Made by a program: the position numbers and the translations under genes. 64,000 nt of DNA from Propionibacteriales bacterium. GTDB taxonomy: Bacteria > Actinomycetota > Actinomycetes > Propionibacteriales > Nocardioidaceae. Below, in pieces: positions 16,075 to 24,688 of this stretch. Position 1 is the first letter of the stretch; each line of letters begins with the position of its first letter. The DNA lies in assembly GCA_026392415.1 (NCBI GenBank), contig JAPLCC010000060.1, positions 1-64,000 of the forward strand, in the 5' to 3' direction. The notes below the pieces were generated by a model. That model did not search any database. It worked only from the letters and a program-made list of their open reading frames with translations, and was not told the DNA's origin.

Positions 16075-17996
16075 GGCAACCGCACGATCAAGGTGGTCCC
16101 GGCGCCCAGGGGGCTCTGGAGCAACAGGTCACCGCCGACGGCAGCGACCCGATCGGCCAGGCCGCGCAGACCCGAGCCTGTGCCGGAGCCGCTCCCGAAG
16201 CTCGCTCCGCCGATGCCGTCGTCCTGCACCGTGATCACGAGGTCGTCCCCGTCGTCCTCGGCTGTGAGCGTGATCGCGGCCGCCGCTGCGTGCTTGAGGA
16301 TGTTCGTGAGGCCTTCCGCCGCGACGAAGTAGGCCGTTGCCGCCACGGCATCGGGGACCGCTGTCGAGGTGGCGCTGACCCGCACGGGAAGCGGCGATCG
16401 ACCCGCCAGGTCCCGCAGCGCGAGGTCCAGTCCGTCTTCCAGACCGGCGGGACGGACACCGTTGGCCAGCGCGCGAAGGTCACTGATCGCTGCTGTCAGC
16501 TCGCTGATGACGTCCTCGATGTCGTTCACGACTGCTGGATGGTCGCTGAGGTGGTGCTGGACGTGGCGGAGTGCCAGGCCCGCGCTGACCAGTCGCTGCT
16601 GGGCGCCGTCGTGCAGGTCTCGTTCCAGACGGCGGCGCTCGTCGTGCGCCGCCGCGACGATCCTGGAGCGCGAGTTCTCGACCTCGGCGAGCTGACGATT
16701 GACCTCGGCCTGGAGCCGGGCGATCTCGATGGCGAGTCCGGCCCGGGCGATGACCTCGGTGAGCGGGTCCTCCTGCGGGACCGAGTGGATGACCTCGGCC
16801 AGCGGAACTCCCGAGCGTTCCACCACGGTGCGATCATCACCTCTGGTCGGAGACTGCCCCGGGAGCAGCAGCCGGAGGGTCAGCCCGGGGTCATGCAACA
16901 CCTGGCGCAGGAGGCTCTCCAGATCCTCTGCCGACGCCCGTCCCGCACGCAGGTCTTCGAGGTACGCGTCTATCTGTGCCAAGGAGGCGTGCCGAGCGCG
17001 CCGGAAGGTCCGATCGACGGCATCCTGCACCCGCTGACGTAGAGGGAAGAAGACGGCCGCAGCAGCCAGCGTGGCCCCCGCGGTGACCCAGGACGAGCCT
17101 CCGCCCAGGATCGCGCCCAGAGTGAGCGCGGTCGTGCCCCAGGCGGCGGCGAGGAGCACGGTTGTCGTCGTCCACGCCAGGGTCCGTGAGATCAGGAGGT
17201 CGACGTCGTAGAGGCGGTAGCGCAGGATCGCCACGCAGATCGTGACCGGCAGGAGCGGGATCAGCAGGGCGATGGCGACCTGGACGAGGACGCTGGAGTG
17301 ATAGGCGAAGCCGGCAGCCGGGCCGACGACTGCGAGCAGGCACCCGAACCAGAAGATCAGCTTGAGCTGTTGGCGTTCGACTCCAGCTGAGCGACGGAAA
17401 CGGGCGGCCAACGACGCGATTGACAGGAGCAGCGACAGGGCGAACCCACACTCAGCCACGACAGTGAACGCTTCAAGGCCATCGATGGCGTACGGGTTGC
17501 CTCCACGGGTGAACGTGTAGGAGTCGTCGTTCATGTGCCCGAACGCTGCGCTGAAGACCATGGCAGCGGTGGCGAGCACGGTGAACGCTGGCAACCACCG
17601 CCAACGCGGGCCGGCGGCATGCCCGTCGGGGAAACAGGCCAGCAACGTGGCCGTGCTTCCGGCCCCGACCAGGGACGCCCAGGACGCCACCCACTGAGCG
17701 GTCAACGCTCCCACCCAGGTGTCGTGGCTCCCGAACCCTTCCAGCAGCTCGACGATGCCCGCCGCCAGGCCCAGGCCGACCAGGAGAGTGCCGATCCGGT
17801 GATGCGGAAGGCGAAGTCCGATGAGCAAGCCGGCCAGCCCCAGCATCACGGCGTTGACCGGGTAGAAGACGGTGTCGACTGCTGGTTCCCGACCGGCCGA
17901 GAGTGGGACGGACACGGCCGCCACGGTGCAGGTGAGCCCGAACAGCATCGACCGGGCGACGATCGCGCGACGGGGCATGACTGATCGTCTCGCCAT
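16062..17996 (-). CDS. NarL-type membrane histidine kinase
   Basis: 644 residues. The N-terminal half (~10-325) is a bundle of hydrophobic segments, roughly nine to ten membrane passes, with no large extracytoplasmic domain. A GAF-like linker (~330-430) and a coiled coil follow. HisKA_3 carries H462 in ERDLHDGAQQRLV, and a HATPase has DDGIGG and a GSGLRGLADR end. ATG at 17996 was chosen because CGGAGG lies about 6 bases upstream; a longer frame to 18095 has no such site. Co-transcribed with the regulator at 15409-16074. Divergent from a small membrane protein that may share its promoter region. Confidence 0.9.
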   Translation of the reverse strand: MARRSVMPRRAIVARSMLFGLTCTVAAVSVPLSAGREPAVDTVFYPVNAVMLGLAGLLIGLRLPHHRIGTLLVGLGLAAGIVELLEGFGSHDTWVGALTAQWVASWASLVGAGSTATLLACFPDGHAAGPRWRWLPAFTVLATAAMVFSAAFGHMNDDSYTFTRGGNPYAIDGLEAFTVVAECGFALSLLLSIASLAARFRRSAGVERQQLKLIFWFGCLLAVVGPAAGFAYHSSVLVQVAIALLIPLLPVTICVAILRYRLYDVDLLISRTLAWTTTTVLLAAAWGTTALTLGAILGGGSSWVTAGATLAAAAVFFPLRQRVQDAVDRTFRRARHASLAQIDAYLEDLRAGRASAEDLESLLRQVLHDPGLTLRLLLPGQSPTRGDDRTVVERSGVPLAEVIHSVPQEDPLTEVIARAGLAIEIARLQAEVNRQLAEVENSRSRIVAAAHDERRRLERDLHDGAQQRLVSAGLALRHVQHHLSDHPAVVNDIEDVISELTAAISDLRALANGVRPAGLEDGLDLALRDLAGRSPLPVRVSATSTAVPDAVAATAYFVAAEGLTNILKHAAAAAITLTAEDDGDDLVITVQDDGIGGASFGSGSGTGSGLRGLADRVAAVGGDLLLQSPLGAGTTLIVRLPCGS

Positions 17997-18115
17997 CGTC
18001 GGCCTCCGGACAAGAGTGGTAGCACCTGGATCGCAACAGGTGGCTGCCCGGCTGTCGGGGACCTCGTTCAACGACGAGGGTCGAAGCGTTCCCATCCCAC
18101 AGCCGGAGGCAGACC

Positions 18116-18793
18116 ATGACCAGTGAGTACGACATTCGCAGCGGCAGCGGCAGCGACACGAGAGACCGCCGCACGAGCCCGGCGGTCAGCACACAGCTCA
18201 GGCTCTACGGGGCGCTGTGCATGGTCGGTGCCCTGATCGCCGTCCTCGGCACGGCCTGGGAGTTCACCCGGGTGGTGCCGGCCGATGGCGCGTTGATCAG
18301 TGCCCCGCACTCGCTGCGAACGTTCCGGACGTTGGAGGTGGTCTGGACACTGACCCATGTCCTCACGCTGCTCGGGGCGGTTGGCCTGGCCCGGTCCGGC
18401 GTCGCTGGAACAACGCGCGCCGCCCGTGTCGGAACTCGGCTGGCAGTCGCGGGCATGGCGCTGCTCATCCCGTGTGAGCTTGCCTTCGCCTTCTTCGCCT
18501 CCTCCACCGACTCCGACACCGGCCCGATGGTGGCGAGTACGGCCATCGGGATCGCGTCCATGGTCGCCGGGGCTGGCTTCGTGGTCGTCGGCCTCGCCGT
18601 TCTCCGCGCGAAGATCTGGTTGGCCCCGGCCCGCTACTTGCCGTTGCTGGTCGGCGCGTGGGTCTTCGTGGGCATGACTCCACTGATCCTCGCGGACGGT
18701 CGGCTCTTCTTCGTCGGAATCGGCACCTGGAATGCCCTCCTGCTTGCCCTGGGGGCGGGGGTCTTCGCTCTCGGCGGTGACGATCGAGACTGA
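18116..18793 (+). CDS. Uncharacterised six-span membrane protein
   Basis: 225 residues, family not recognised. A polar ~25-residue N-terminus rich in Ser/Gly/Asp/Arg is followed by about six hydrophobic segments (~27-49, 72-95, 103-125, 137-160, 172-192, 198-218) and a short acidic tail. Good ribosome site (GGAGG about 8 bases upstream). Divergently placed from the NarL-type kinase, so it could be a target of that system; this is inference. Confidence 0.75.
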   Translation: MTSEYDIRSGSGSDTRDRRTSPAVSTQLRLYGALCMVGALIAVLGTAWEFTRVVPADGALISAPHSLRTFRTLEVVWTLTHVLTLLGAVGLARSGVAGTTRAARVGTRLAVAGMALLIPCELAFAFFASSTDSDTGPMVASTAIGIASMVAGAGFVVVGLAVLRAKIWLAPARYLPLLVGAWVFVGMTPLILADGRLFFVGIGTWNALLLALGAGVFALGGDDRD

Positions 18794-18837
18794 TTCCCTT
18801 GCGGGCATTCTCGGGTTCTCGTCGGAGGTCCGGGAGG

Positions 18838-19365
18838 ATGAGTGCCATGTTGTGCCACGCCTGTTACGCCGAGCCCGACGCGGTGGTGGACTGCGCCGTC
18901 TGCCGCGGCACCGGCCGCTCGACCCGGATGCCGCTGTGCCGCGATCCGTGGAACGAGGTGACCCCTGGTCTCTGGCAGGGCGGTCACGATGTGCTGTCGC
19001 AATCGCGCGGTGCGTGTGTGGTCGCGGATCAGTTCGACCTCGTCGTCAGCCTGGTCTCGCGGCAGGGCTACGGGCCGGCCGAAGGCGTCGAGCACATCGT
19101 CGCGCGGATGGCCGATGCCGTACCGGACGCCGGTGCGTCGTTGGTGCTGGCTGGCTTGGCCGACACTGTTGCGGACGCCGTGCGCTCGGGCAGAACGGTG
19201 TTGGTGCGCTGCTCCGGCGGCCTCAATCGTTCCGGCGTCGTCGTCGCCTCCGCCCTGATCCGCCTCGGCCGGACGCCGGACGAAGCCCTCGCCGAGGTCC
19301 GTGCTGCCCGCGGCCCCTGGGCCCTCACCAACCCCGGCTTCGTCGGATACCTCCGTCGCAAGTGA
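18838..19365 (+). CDS. Protein phosphatase-like (DSP/PTP) with N-terminal zinc ribbon
   Basis: 175 residues (172 if the ATG at 18847 is used; both have GGAGG-type sites 9 bases upstream). N-terminal CxxC-x9-CxxC (C6, C9, C19, C22) ending CRGTGRS resembles a DnaJ-type zinc knuckle. The rest is a compact cysteine-phosphatase fold with P-loop C125-SGGLN-R131-S, matching C-x5-R. The residue before the Cys is Arg where His is usual. Substrate unknown; protein or small phosphoester dephosphorylation is likely. Confidence 0.75.
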   Translation: MSAMLCHACYAEPDAVVDCAVCRGTGRSTRMPLCRDPWNEVTPGLWQGGHDVLSQSRGACVVADQFDLVVSLVSRQGYGPAEGVEHIVARMADAVPDAGASLVLAGLADTVADAVRSGRTVLVRCSGGLNRSGVVVASALIRLGRTPDEALAEVRAARGPWALTNPGFVGYLRRK

Positions 19366-19456
19366 GTGTCGCCTGCTCCTGGTCCACGGTGACCGGGGAC
19401 GGGCTTGATCAGGTACGCGCCGCGCGCGGGACTGAGGTCGGGGCGACAATGGACGA

Positions 19457-20434
19457 ATGGACATCCGACAGGTCGTCATCACCCGCGCAGGCGGCCCGGA
19501 GCAGTTGAGCCTTCAGACGTCGCGACTCAACCCGCCGGCCCCTGGTGAGGTGCAGGTGGAGGTGGTCGCCGCCGGGATCAACTTCGCCGACATCCTCGCC
19601 CGTCAAGGCCTCTACCCCGACGCGCCGCCGCTGCCGCTGGTGGTCGGTTACGAGGTCTCGGGCACGGTGCGTGCCGTGGGAACGGGGGTCGAGGAGTCCC
19701 TGGTGGGGCAGGACGTGCTCGCACTGACCCGTTTCGGCGGCTACAGCAGCGCTCTGAACGTCCCAGCGAAGCAGGTCTTCGCCAAGCCGGGGTCGCTGAG
19801 CCACGCGGAGGCCGCGTCGATCCCGGTTGCCTACCTCACCGCCTGGCAGCTCCTCGTGGTGCAGGGCGGTCTCCGCGAAGGGGACACCGTGCTCATCCAG
19901 AACGCTGGGTCGGGGGTCGGCCTCGCTGCTCTCGACATCGCCCGCCACGTGGGGGCGCGCACCATCGGTACCGCCAGCGCGGGCAAGCACGCCTTCCTCA
20001 CGGCTCGGGGCCTGGACCACGCCATCGACTACCGCACCGGCGACTGGACCCGCGAGGTCCGCGCCCTCACCGACGACCGGGGCGTGGAGCTGGTGATCGA
20101 CCCGCTCGGCGGGGAGAGCTTCCGTCGGTCCCGCAGCGTCCTGCGCCCGACCGGCCGGCTCGGGATGTACGGCGTGTCCGCCGCCTCCAGCAACCAAGGT
20201 CTGCGCGGCAAGCTGCAGCTGGCCAAGACCGCGGCGCTGATGCCGCTGTTCCACCCCGTGCCGCTCATGAACGCCAATCAGGGTGCCTTCGGGGTCAACC
20301 TCGGGCACATGTGGGACGAGGTCGACCGGCTGCGTCGATGGATGGAGCAGGTGCTCGAGGGCGTCGGGTCCGGTTGGGTGCGTCCCCACGTCGACTCTTC
20401 GTTCCCCCTGGCCGACGCCAGCGGGGCCCACTAG
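19457..20434 (+). CDS. Zinc-less MDR quinone oxidoreductase, C-terminus cut by TAG
   Basis: 325 residues of an NADPH:quinone reductase-like MDR enzyme: GINFADILARQGLYP near the N-terminus, the nucleotide-binding GSGVGLAALDIARHVGA stretch and VIDPLGG. No zinc-ligand cysteines. The frame stops at TAG (20432-20434) right after DASGAH, but the very next codons, 20435-20479, read HIEARRSTGKVVLEP and then TGA. That is the normal family ending, so the protein lacks its last ~15 residues. CAG-to-TAG would be a single transition. It may be a fresh nonsense mutation, readthrough, or a sequencing error. Confidence 0.85.
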   Translation: MDIRQVVITRAGGPEQLSLQTSRLNPPAPGEVQVEVVAAGINFADILARQGLYPDAPPLPLVVGYEVSGTVRAVGTGVEESLVGQDVLALTRFGGYSSALNVPAKQVFAKPGSLSHAEAASIPVAYLTAWQLLVVQGGLREGDTVLIQNAGSGVGLAALDIARHVGARTIGTASAGKHAFLTARGLDHAIDYRTGDWTREVRALTDDRGVELVIDPLGGESFRRSRSVLRPTGRLGMYGVSAASSNQGLRGKLQLAKTAALMPLFHPVPLMNANQGAFGVNLGHMWDEVDRLRRWMEQVLEGVGSGWVRPHVDSSFPLADASGAH

Positions 20435-20523
20435 CACATCGAGGCTCGCCGCAGCACCGGCAAGGTCGTACTGGAACCCTGATCTGTGGACGACGGTGGT
20501 CACGACGAGCTGGACCCCGGCCG

Positions 20524-21291
20524 TCAGTGCATTCCCTGGGTGCGGGGAGCGGGCGTCGGCAATCCGAACCGGGTGTGCACGCCGGGCGAGAAGGCCACGT
20601 GGTCGGGGTCCCTCGCCCGCAGGTCCCCGAAGCCTGAATCCTCGAGAAGGGTGCCGTCCAGGTGCCGCAGCCGCGCAGCGTGCAGCGGCCAAGGTTCGTG
20701 CTCGTTGGGGATGTAGCGGGTGCTCCCGGCCAGCGAGGTGTGGAGGCCCCAGCGGGCTGACAGGAAGTGGTCAAGGGCGGAGGGCTCGATGGGCGGGCCG
20801 ACCTCGATCGCGAGATCCAGCGTCGCCGAGGCGCTCGAGCCGCGCACGCGACTGCGGTATCGGTGCACCGGGCCGGACGCTCCTACCCCCACGTCGTGCG
20901 TCATTCGGGCCCACCGGTAACGAACCCCGAAGGCGACCCGTGCGGCAACGGTCACGACGAGTCGCTCGCAGTCAAGGGTGAGGAAGACGACCCCGCGGCG
21001 ACCCTGCTGGTCGACCGAGTAGAGCCGGAGATTGGTCTCCAGGAAGTCGCCGAGATACGGCTCCCGCAGGCGGCGTCCTGGTCCGGCGTTGGCCATCCGG
21101 AACGGCACCAGTCCGACGTAGGTCGCACCGTCGTGCACGTCGGGCACCACTCCGGGCGGCATGAGCGGAGCGATTCGTTCGGGGGCGACCGCCCAGTGGA
21201 CGTAGGTCAGGTCACGCCAGTCCTGGTTCATGAGAACCGGTCCGCGCAACGCAGGGGCGTGCTGGGTGATCGGGTCGATCTCGGGGATCAT
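20524..21291 (-). CDS. DUF2071 family protein, probably in the steroid regulon
   Basis: 255 residues of the DUF2071 (YqjF-like) family: WRDLTYVHWAV, PPGVVPDVHDGATYVGLVPF, LYSVDQQGRRGVVFLTLD and a late SARWGLHTS / NEHEPWPLH pattern. No enzymatic activity is established for the family. A perfect KstR-type palindrome lies 21 bases upstream of the start, so it is probably induced with the sterol genes although it stands apart from them. A GAAGGGG ribosome site precedes the ATG. Function unknown. Confidence 0.82.
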   Translation of the reverse strand: MIPEIDPITQHAPALRGPVLMNQDWRDLTYVHWAVAPERIAPLMPPGVVPDVHDGATYVGLVPFRMANAGPGRRLREPYLGDFLETNLRLYSVDQQGRRGVVFLTLDCERLVVTVAARVAFGVRYRWARMTHDVGVGASGPVHRYRSRVRGSSASATLDLAIEVGPPIEPSALDHFLSARWGLHTSLAGSTRYIPNEHEPWPLHAARLRHLDGTLLEDSGFGDLRARDPDHVAFSPGVHTRFGLPTPAPRTQGMH

Positions 21292-21311
21292 GCGGCCCCT
21301 TCCACGCTGAC

Positions 21312-21325
21312 TGGAACTTGTTCCA
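21312..21325. promoter_or_regulatory. KstR-like operator before DUF2071
   Basis: TGGAACTTGTTCCA matches TnnAACnnGTTnnA perfectly, and extends to CTGGAACTTGTTCCAG, palindromic apart from the central TT. It is the only KstR-like site in the window not beside a recognised sterol gene. Confidence 0.8.
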
Positions 21326-21383
21326 GTCTGACGAGCGGAACGCCGCGATCAACGTGATTCCGGTCTCGTTGTCCCTGGACCGC

Positions 21384-22397
21384 TCACGAGCAGCCGAGGC
21401 GGACGGCGATTGCTTCGCCGAGTGTGCGGCCGGAGAGGTAGGCGCCTTCGACGCGCGAGACCTCCCCCCAGCCGTCGCCGCACAGCCCGACCAGTTGGTC
21501 GTCGAGCCAGAACTGCTCAGGTCGCACGCCCGTTGGCCGGGCGACCGACCAGCGCTGGACGTAGTGACCAGTCGGTGCCATGGCGGTGCCGAGGATCCTC
21601 TCGAGCGCCGCGAGCATGACCGGAGCGGCGCTCTCGGGCTCCGCGAGGTGTCTTCGAGCAAGCTCCGGGGTGGAGTGCGCCACGAGCACCGGGGCATCGT
21701 CCCCTCGGCGACGTCCGTCGTCTGCAATCCAGGCCAGGTCCAGGTCGCCGTTGACGAACGCGCCGTGGAAACGCGTACCAGCCGGCTGCCCGGCCCGGTC
21801 CCAGGTCCGATCGGGCCACCAGGCCCCGAGTGCGATGACCGGGTCCCACTGCCGCGCGAGCTGCGCCGCCACCGTCTCGAGACCCGGCGCCAGCAGTACG
21901 CGGGCCTGCGGGTCGGGCATCGCGAGGACCACCGCGGGCGCCGGCCGTTCGTTGACCAGCAGTACTCCGTCGTCGCGCCGCCGGACCGAGGTGACCTGGA
22001 CGGCGGACCGGACGTCGAGGTCGACGGCGAGGTCCTCCACGAGGGTCCGGATCCCGCCGGCTGTGCCCCAGCGCAGAGGACCGCTGCTCGCCCGCGGGTC
22101 CGCACCGTGGTCGAGCACGGTGAAGGTGTCCGTCCATGGGTGTGCCAACCCGGCTCTGTGCCAGGTTTCAACGACAGCGGTGAAGCGCTCGTCCGAGACG
22201 GTGAAGAAGGCTGCCCCGAGATCCGCGGGACGCCCGTCCAGGCGTCGGCTCGCCATGCGACCGCCGATCCGGCGACCCCGGTCCAGGACCACGACCGGGT
22301 GCCCGGCATCCATCAAGGCGCGGGCGCAGGCGACTCCGGCGATGCCGGCGCCTATGACGGCGACTGGCGGCACGGACGTTGGTCGAGGCTCGGACAC
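21384..22397 (-). CDS. FAD-dependent amine oxidase/renalase-like oxidoreductase
   Basis: 337 residues from the GTG at 22397. Dinucleotide-binding VAVIGAGIAGVACARALMDA leads into VVLDRGRRIGGRM, and a C-terminal GDGWGEVSRVEGAYLSGRT closes the FAD site. NAD(P)/FAD amine-oxidase fold of the small renalase-like kind; substrate not identifiable. The start was chosen because TAGGCT (22410-22405) ends 8 bases upstream and the longer frame to 22568 has low-complexity, non-family sequence. Another GTG at 22373 is possible. Confidence 0.8.
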   Translation of the reverse strand: MSEPRPTSVPPVAVIGAGIAGVACARALMDAGHPVVVLDRGRRIGGRMASRRLDGRPADLGAAFFTVSDERFTAVVETWHRAGLAHPWTDTFTVLDHGADPRASSGPLRWGTAGGIRTLVEDLAVDLDVRSAVQVTSVRRRDDGVLLVNERPAPAVVLAMPDPQARVLLAPGLETVAAQLARQWDPVIALGAWWPDRTWDRAGQPAGTRFHGAFVNGDLDLAWIADDGRRRGDDAPVLVAHSTPELARRHLAEPESAAPVMLAALERILGTAMAPTGHYVQRWSVARPTGVRPEQFWLDDQLVGLCGDGWGEVSRVEGAYLSGRTLGEAIAVRLGCS

Positions 22398-22455
22398 AGG
22401 CGCAAGCCTAGGCACGGGGCCTGTCGGGCTCTCGGCGGACGCCGATCTGCAGGCG

Positions 22456-23223
22456 TCAGCCGCGGGCGGTGAGAACGATCGGGTCGCCGTCGGTGATGGC
22501 GATCGTGTGCTCGACGTGCGCGCCGCGCGAGCCGTCGGCGGAGCGGATGGTCCAGCCGTCGGGGTCAAAGGTGATCTCGTCGGTGGTGTGCAGGAACCAC
22601 GGCTCGATGGCGATCACCAGGCCGGGGCGCAGCTTGAGGCCGCGACCGGCACGGCCGTCGTTGGGGACGTGCGGCTCGCCGTGCATGGTCCGGCCGACAC
22701 CGTGGCCGCCGAACTGCAGGTTCACGCTCAGACCCTCTTCCTGGGCGACGTTGCCGATCGCGGCGGAGATGTCGCCGAGCTTGTTGCCGCCGCGTGCGGC
22801 GGCGATGCCGGCGTCGAGGGCGCGCTGGGTGACGTCGATCAGCCACTGGTCCTTCTCGTTCGGCGTACCGACGATGACGGACAGTGCCGAGTCGGCCACC
22901 CAGCCGTCGATGGAGGCAGCGAAGTCGACCGAGAGAAGGTCGCCGTCCTGGAGGACGTAGTCGTGCGGCAGCCCGTGCAGCACGGCGTCGTTGACCGACG
23001 TGCAGAGCACCTTGCCGAACGGGCTGGCGCCGAAGGACGGGTGGTAGTCGATGTAGCAGGACTCCGCACCGGCGTCCTTGATCATCTTGTGCGCCAGCGC
23101 ATCGAGCTCGAGCAGGTTCACGCCGACCGCTGCCTTCTCGGAGAGTGCAGTGATCACCGAGGCGACGAACCGCCCGGCGGGACGCATCTGCTCGATCTGG
23201 GCGGGGGTGCGGAGCTCGATCAC
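22456..23223 (-). CDS. map: Methionine aminopeptidase, type I
   Basis: 255 residues. Removes the N-terminal Met from nascent proteins with two divalent metals. Visible ligands and motifs: SVDFAASIDGWVADSA (two Asp), GGHGVGRTMHGEPHVPN (His), AIEPW and VEHTIAIT (two Glu). Lacks the N-terminal SH3-binding extension of some actinobacterial paralogues. The start codon is GTG; TAGGCT (23235-23230) ends 7 bases before it, with no Shine-Dalgarno, so it is predicted leaderless. Confidence 0.95.
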   Translation of the reverse strand: MIELRTPAQIEQMRPAGRFVASVITALSEKAAVGVNLLELDALAHKMIKDAGAESCYIDYHPSFGASPFGKVLCTSVNDAVLHGLPHDYVLQDGDLLSVDFAASIDGWVADSALSVIVGTPNEKDQWLIDVTQRALDAGIAAARGGNKLGDISAAIGNVAQEEGLSVNLQFGGHGVGRTMHGEPHVPNDGRAGRGLKLRPGLVIAIEPWFLHTTDEITFDPDGWTIRSADGSRGAHVEHTIAITDGDPIVLTARG

Positions 23224-23361
23224 GACAGGAGCCTATCGGGGGAGTGCGGAGACCCTCGACTTCACGCGATGGTCTCCAGCGCAGAGCTCAAGGCGGGATC
23301 CGAGGGCGTACGACGAAAGTGCGCGACGGTTGTCCACAGTGGAGGAAACGCGCGTTGCCGT

Positions 23362-23377
23362 TCGAACATCTGTTCGG
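23362..23377. promoter_or_regulatory. LexA (SOS) box of the DUF222 gene
   Basis: TCGAACATCTGTTCGG matches the mycobacterial/actinobacterial LexA box TCGAACnnnnGTTCGA at all but the last base. It directly abuts the TATCAT -10 element (23378-23383), so LexA would occlude the promoter. Confidence 0.85.
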
Positions 23378-23389
23378 TATCATCTATGT

Positions 23390-24682
23390 ATGAACTCGGG
23401 TCTTGTGGAGATGTCGCCGGAGCAGTTGCTCCAGGCGGCCGACGACCTGCTGCTCGAGGGTCGGCGGGTCGAGGTCGACAAGCTCAAGGTGTTGTTGGCG
23501 TGGGCTGCTGCGTTCTCGGGCGACCCGCAGGACGAACCCAACGCGGTCCCGATCCGGTACGGCGGACCACGCCTCATCACCCTGGGCGGCGAAGGCACCC
23601 CGCAGGTCTCGGACATCGCTCTGGTCGAGATCGCGATCGCACGCCGCGAATCGGTGTTCACGACCCGGCGGCGTCTGGCCGACGGGTTCGACCTGCGCCA
23701 CCGCCTTCCCTTGGTGTGGGCCGGGCTGCAGGACCTGCGGTGCGACATGTGGGTGGGCAACAAGGTCGCCTCGATGTCCCGCAAACTCACCCTGCAACAG
23801 GTCGCTGTCGTTGATGTGGCGGTGTCGGAGGCGTTGGATGAGGCGCCGGCGCGGATCCTGCAGATCGCTGAAGCGAAGGTCATCGAGGCCGACCCGATCG
23901 CCCACCAGGCACGGATTGAGGCGAACCGTCGCCACAAGGGGGCGTGGTGCTCGAGCCCCAAGCCCGGCGAAGCCATCGAGGGCGACACCGCCGGTGTCGG
24001 CAGTGTGTTCGCGCGCATCGATGAAGCCGATGTCGAAGCCCACCGGCAGATGATCGAAGAACTCGCCGCCGCACTCGCCGCGAATGCCCCGGCACCGGCT
24101 GAGGGTGAAGAACCGAAGTCGATGGACCACTGGCGTGCCGAGGCGTTCGCGATGCTCGCCGACCCCGCCACCAGTGCCCTCGGACCCGTGGCCCGGGTCG
24201 AAGGCCTCGGGCCGATGCTGCTGTCCCAGGTCCGCGACCTGCTCACCCGCCACGCCAACATCAACCTGCAGCCGGTGATCGACCTCCACACCGGACGCTC
24301 CGTCAACGGCTACGAACACCCCACCGACGTCAAGACCCGCACCGAGCTGCGCACCATCGGCGACATGTTCCCTCACGCCACCAGCACCTTCACCCGGTCG
24401 GGTCGACCTCCTGATCACGACCACACCGTGCCCTACGACAAGCACGGGCCACCCGGTCAGACCGGCGACCACAACGACACCCCACTACACAGGCATCACC
24501 ACCGCGCCAAGACCCACGCCGGCTACACCGTCGTCCAACTCGGACCCGACCAATGGATCTGGCGCACACCCCACGGCTTGCACCGCAGAGTCACCACCAA
24601 GGGGACGACAACCATCACGGCGCGCGAGTTCGACATGCTCCGAGCCATCACCATCCGGCTTGCCGGCGACCTGGTCGCCTGA
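23390..24682 (+). CDS. DUF222/13E12-repeat HNH endonuclease-like protein
   Basis: 430 residues. DUF222 domain fills most of the first ~300 residues (SGLVEMSPEQLLQAADD, FTTRRRLADGFDLRHRLPLVWAGL). A C-terminal HNH-type region (~340-385) has DHDHTVPYDKHGPP and PLHRHHHRAKTHAGY, though the usual CxxC flanking cysteines are absent. The 13E12 family is common in actinobacteria and often DNA-damage inducible; the LexA box just upstream agrees. TATCAT ends 7 bases before the ATG, so the message is probably leaderless. The true target of the nuclease fold is unknown. Confidence 0.88.
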   Translation: MNSGLVEMSPEQLLQAADDLLLEGRRVEVDKLKVLLAWAAAFSGDPQDEPNAVPIRYGGPRLITLGGEGTPQVSDIALVEIAIARRESVFTTRRRLADGFDLRHRLPLVWAGLQDLRCDMWVGNKVASMSRKLTLQQVAVVDVAVSEALDEAPARILQIAEAKVIEADPIAHQARIEANRRHKGAWCSSPKPGEAIEGDTAGVGSVFARIDEADVEAHRQMIEELAAALAANAPAPAEGEEPKSMDHWRAEAFAMLADPATSALGPVARVEGLGPMLLSQVRDLLTRHANINLQPVIDLHTGRSVNGYEHPTDVKTRTELRTIGDMFPHATSTFTRSGRPPDHDHTVPYDKHGPPGQTGDHNDTPLHRHHHRAKTHAGYTVVQLGPDQWIWRTPHGLHRRVTTKGTTTITAREFDMLRAITIRLAGDLVA

Positions 24683-24688
24683 CCCGGG

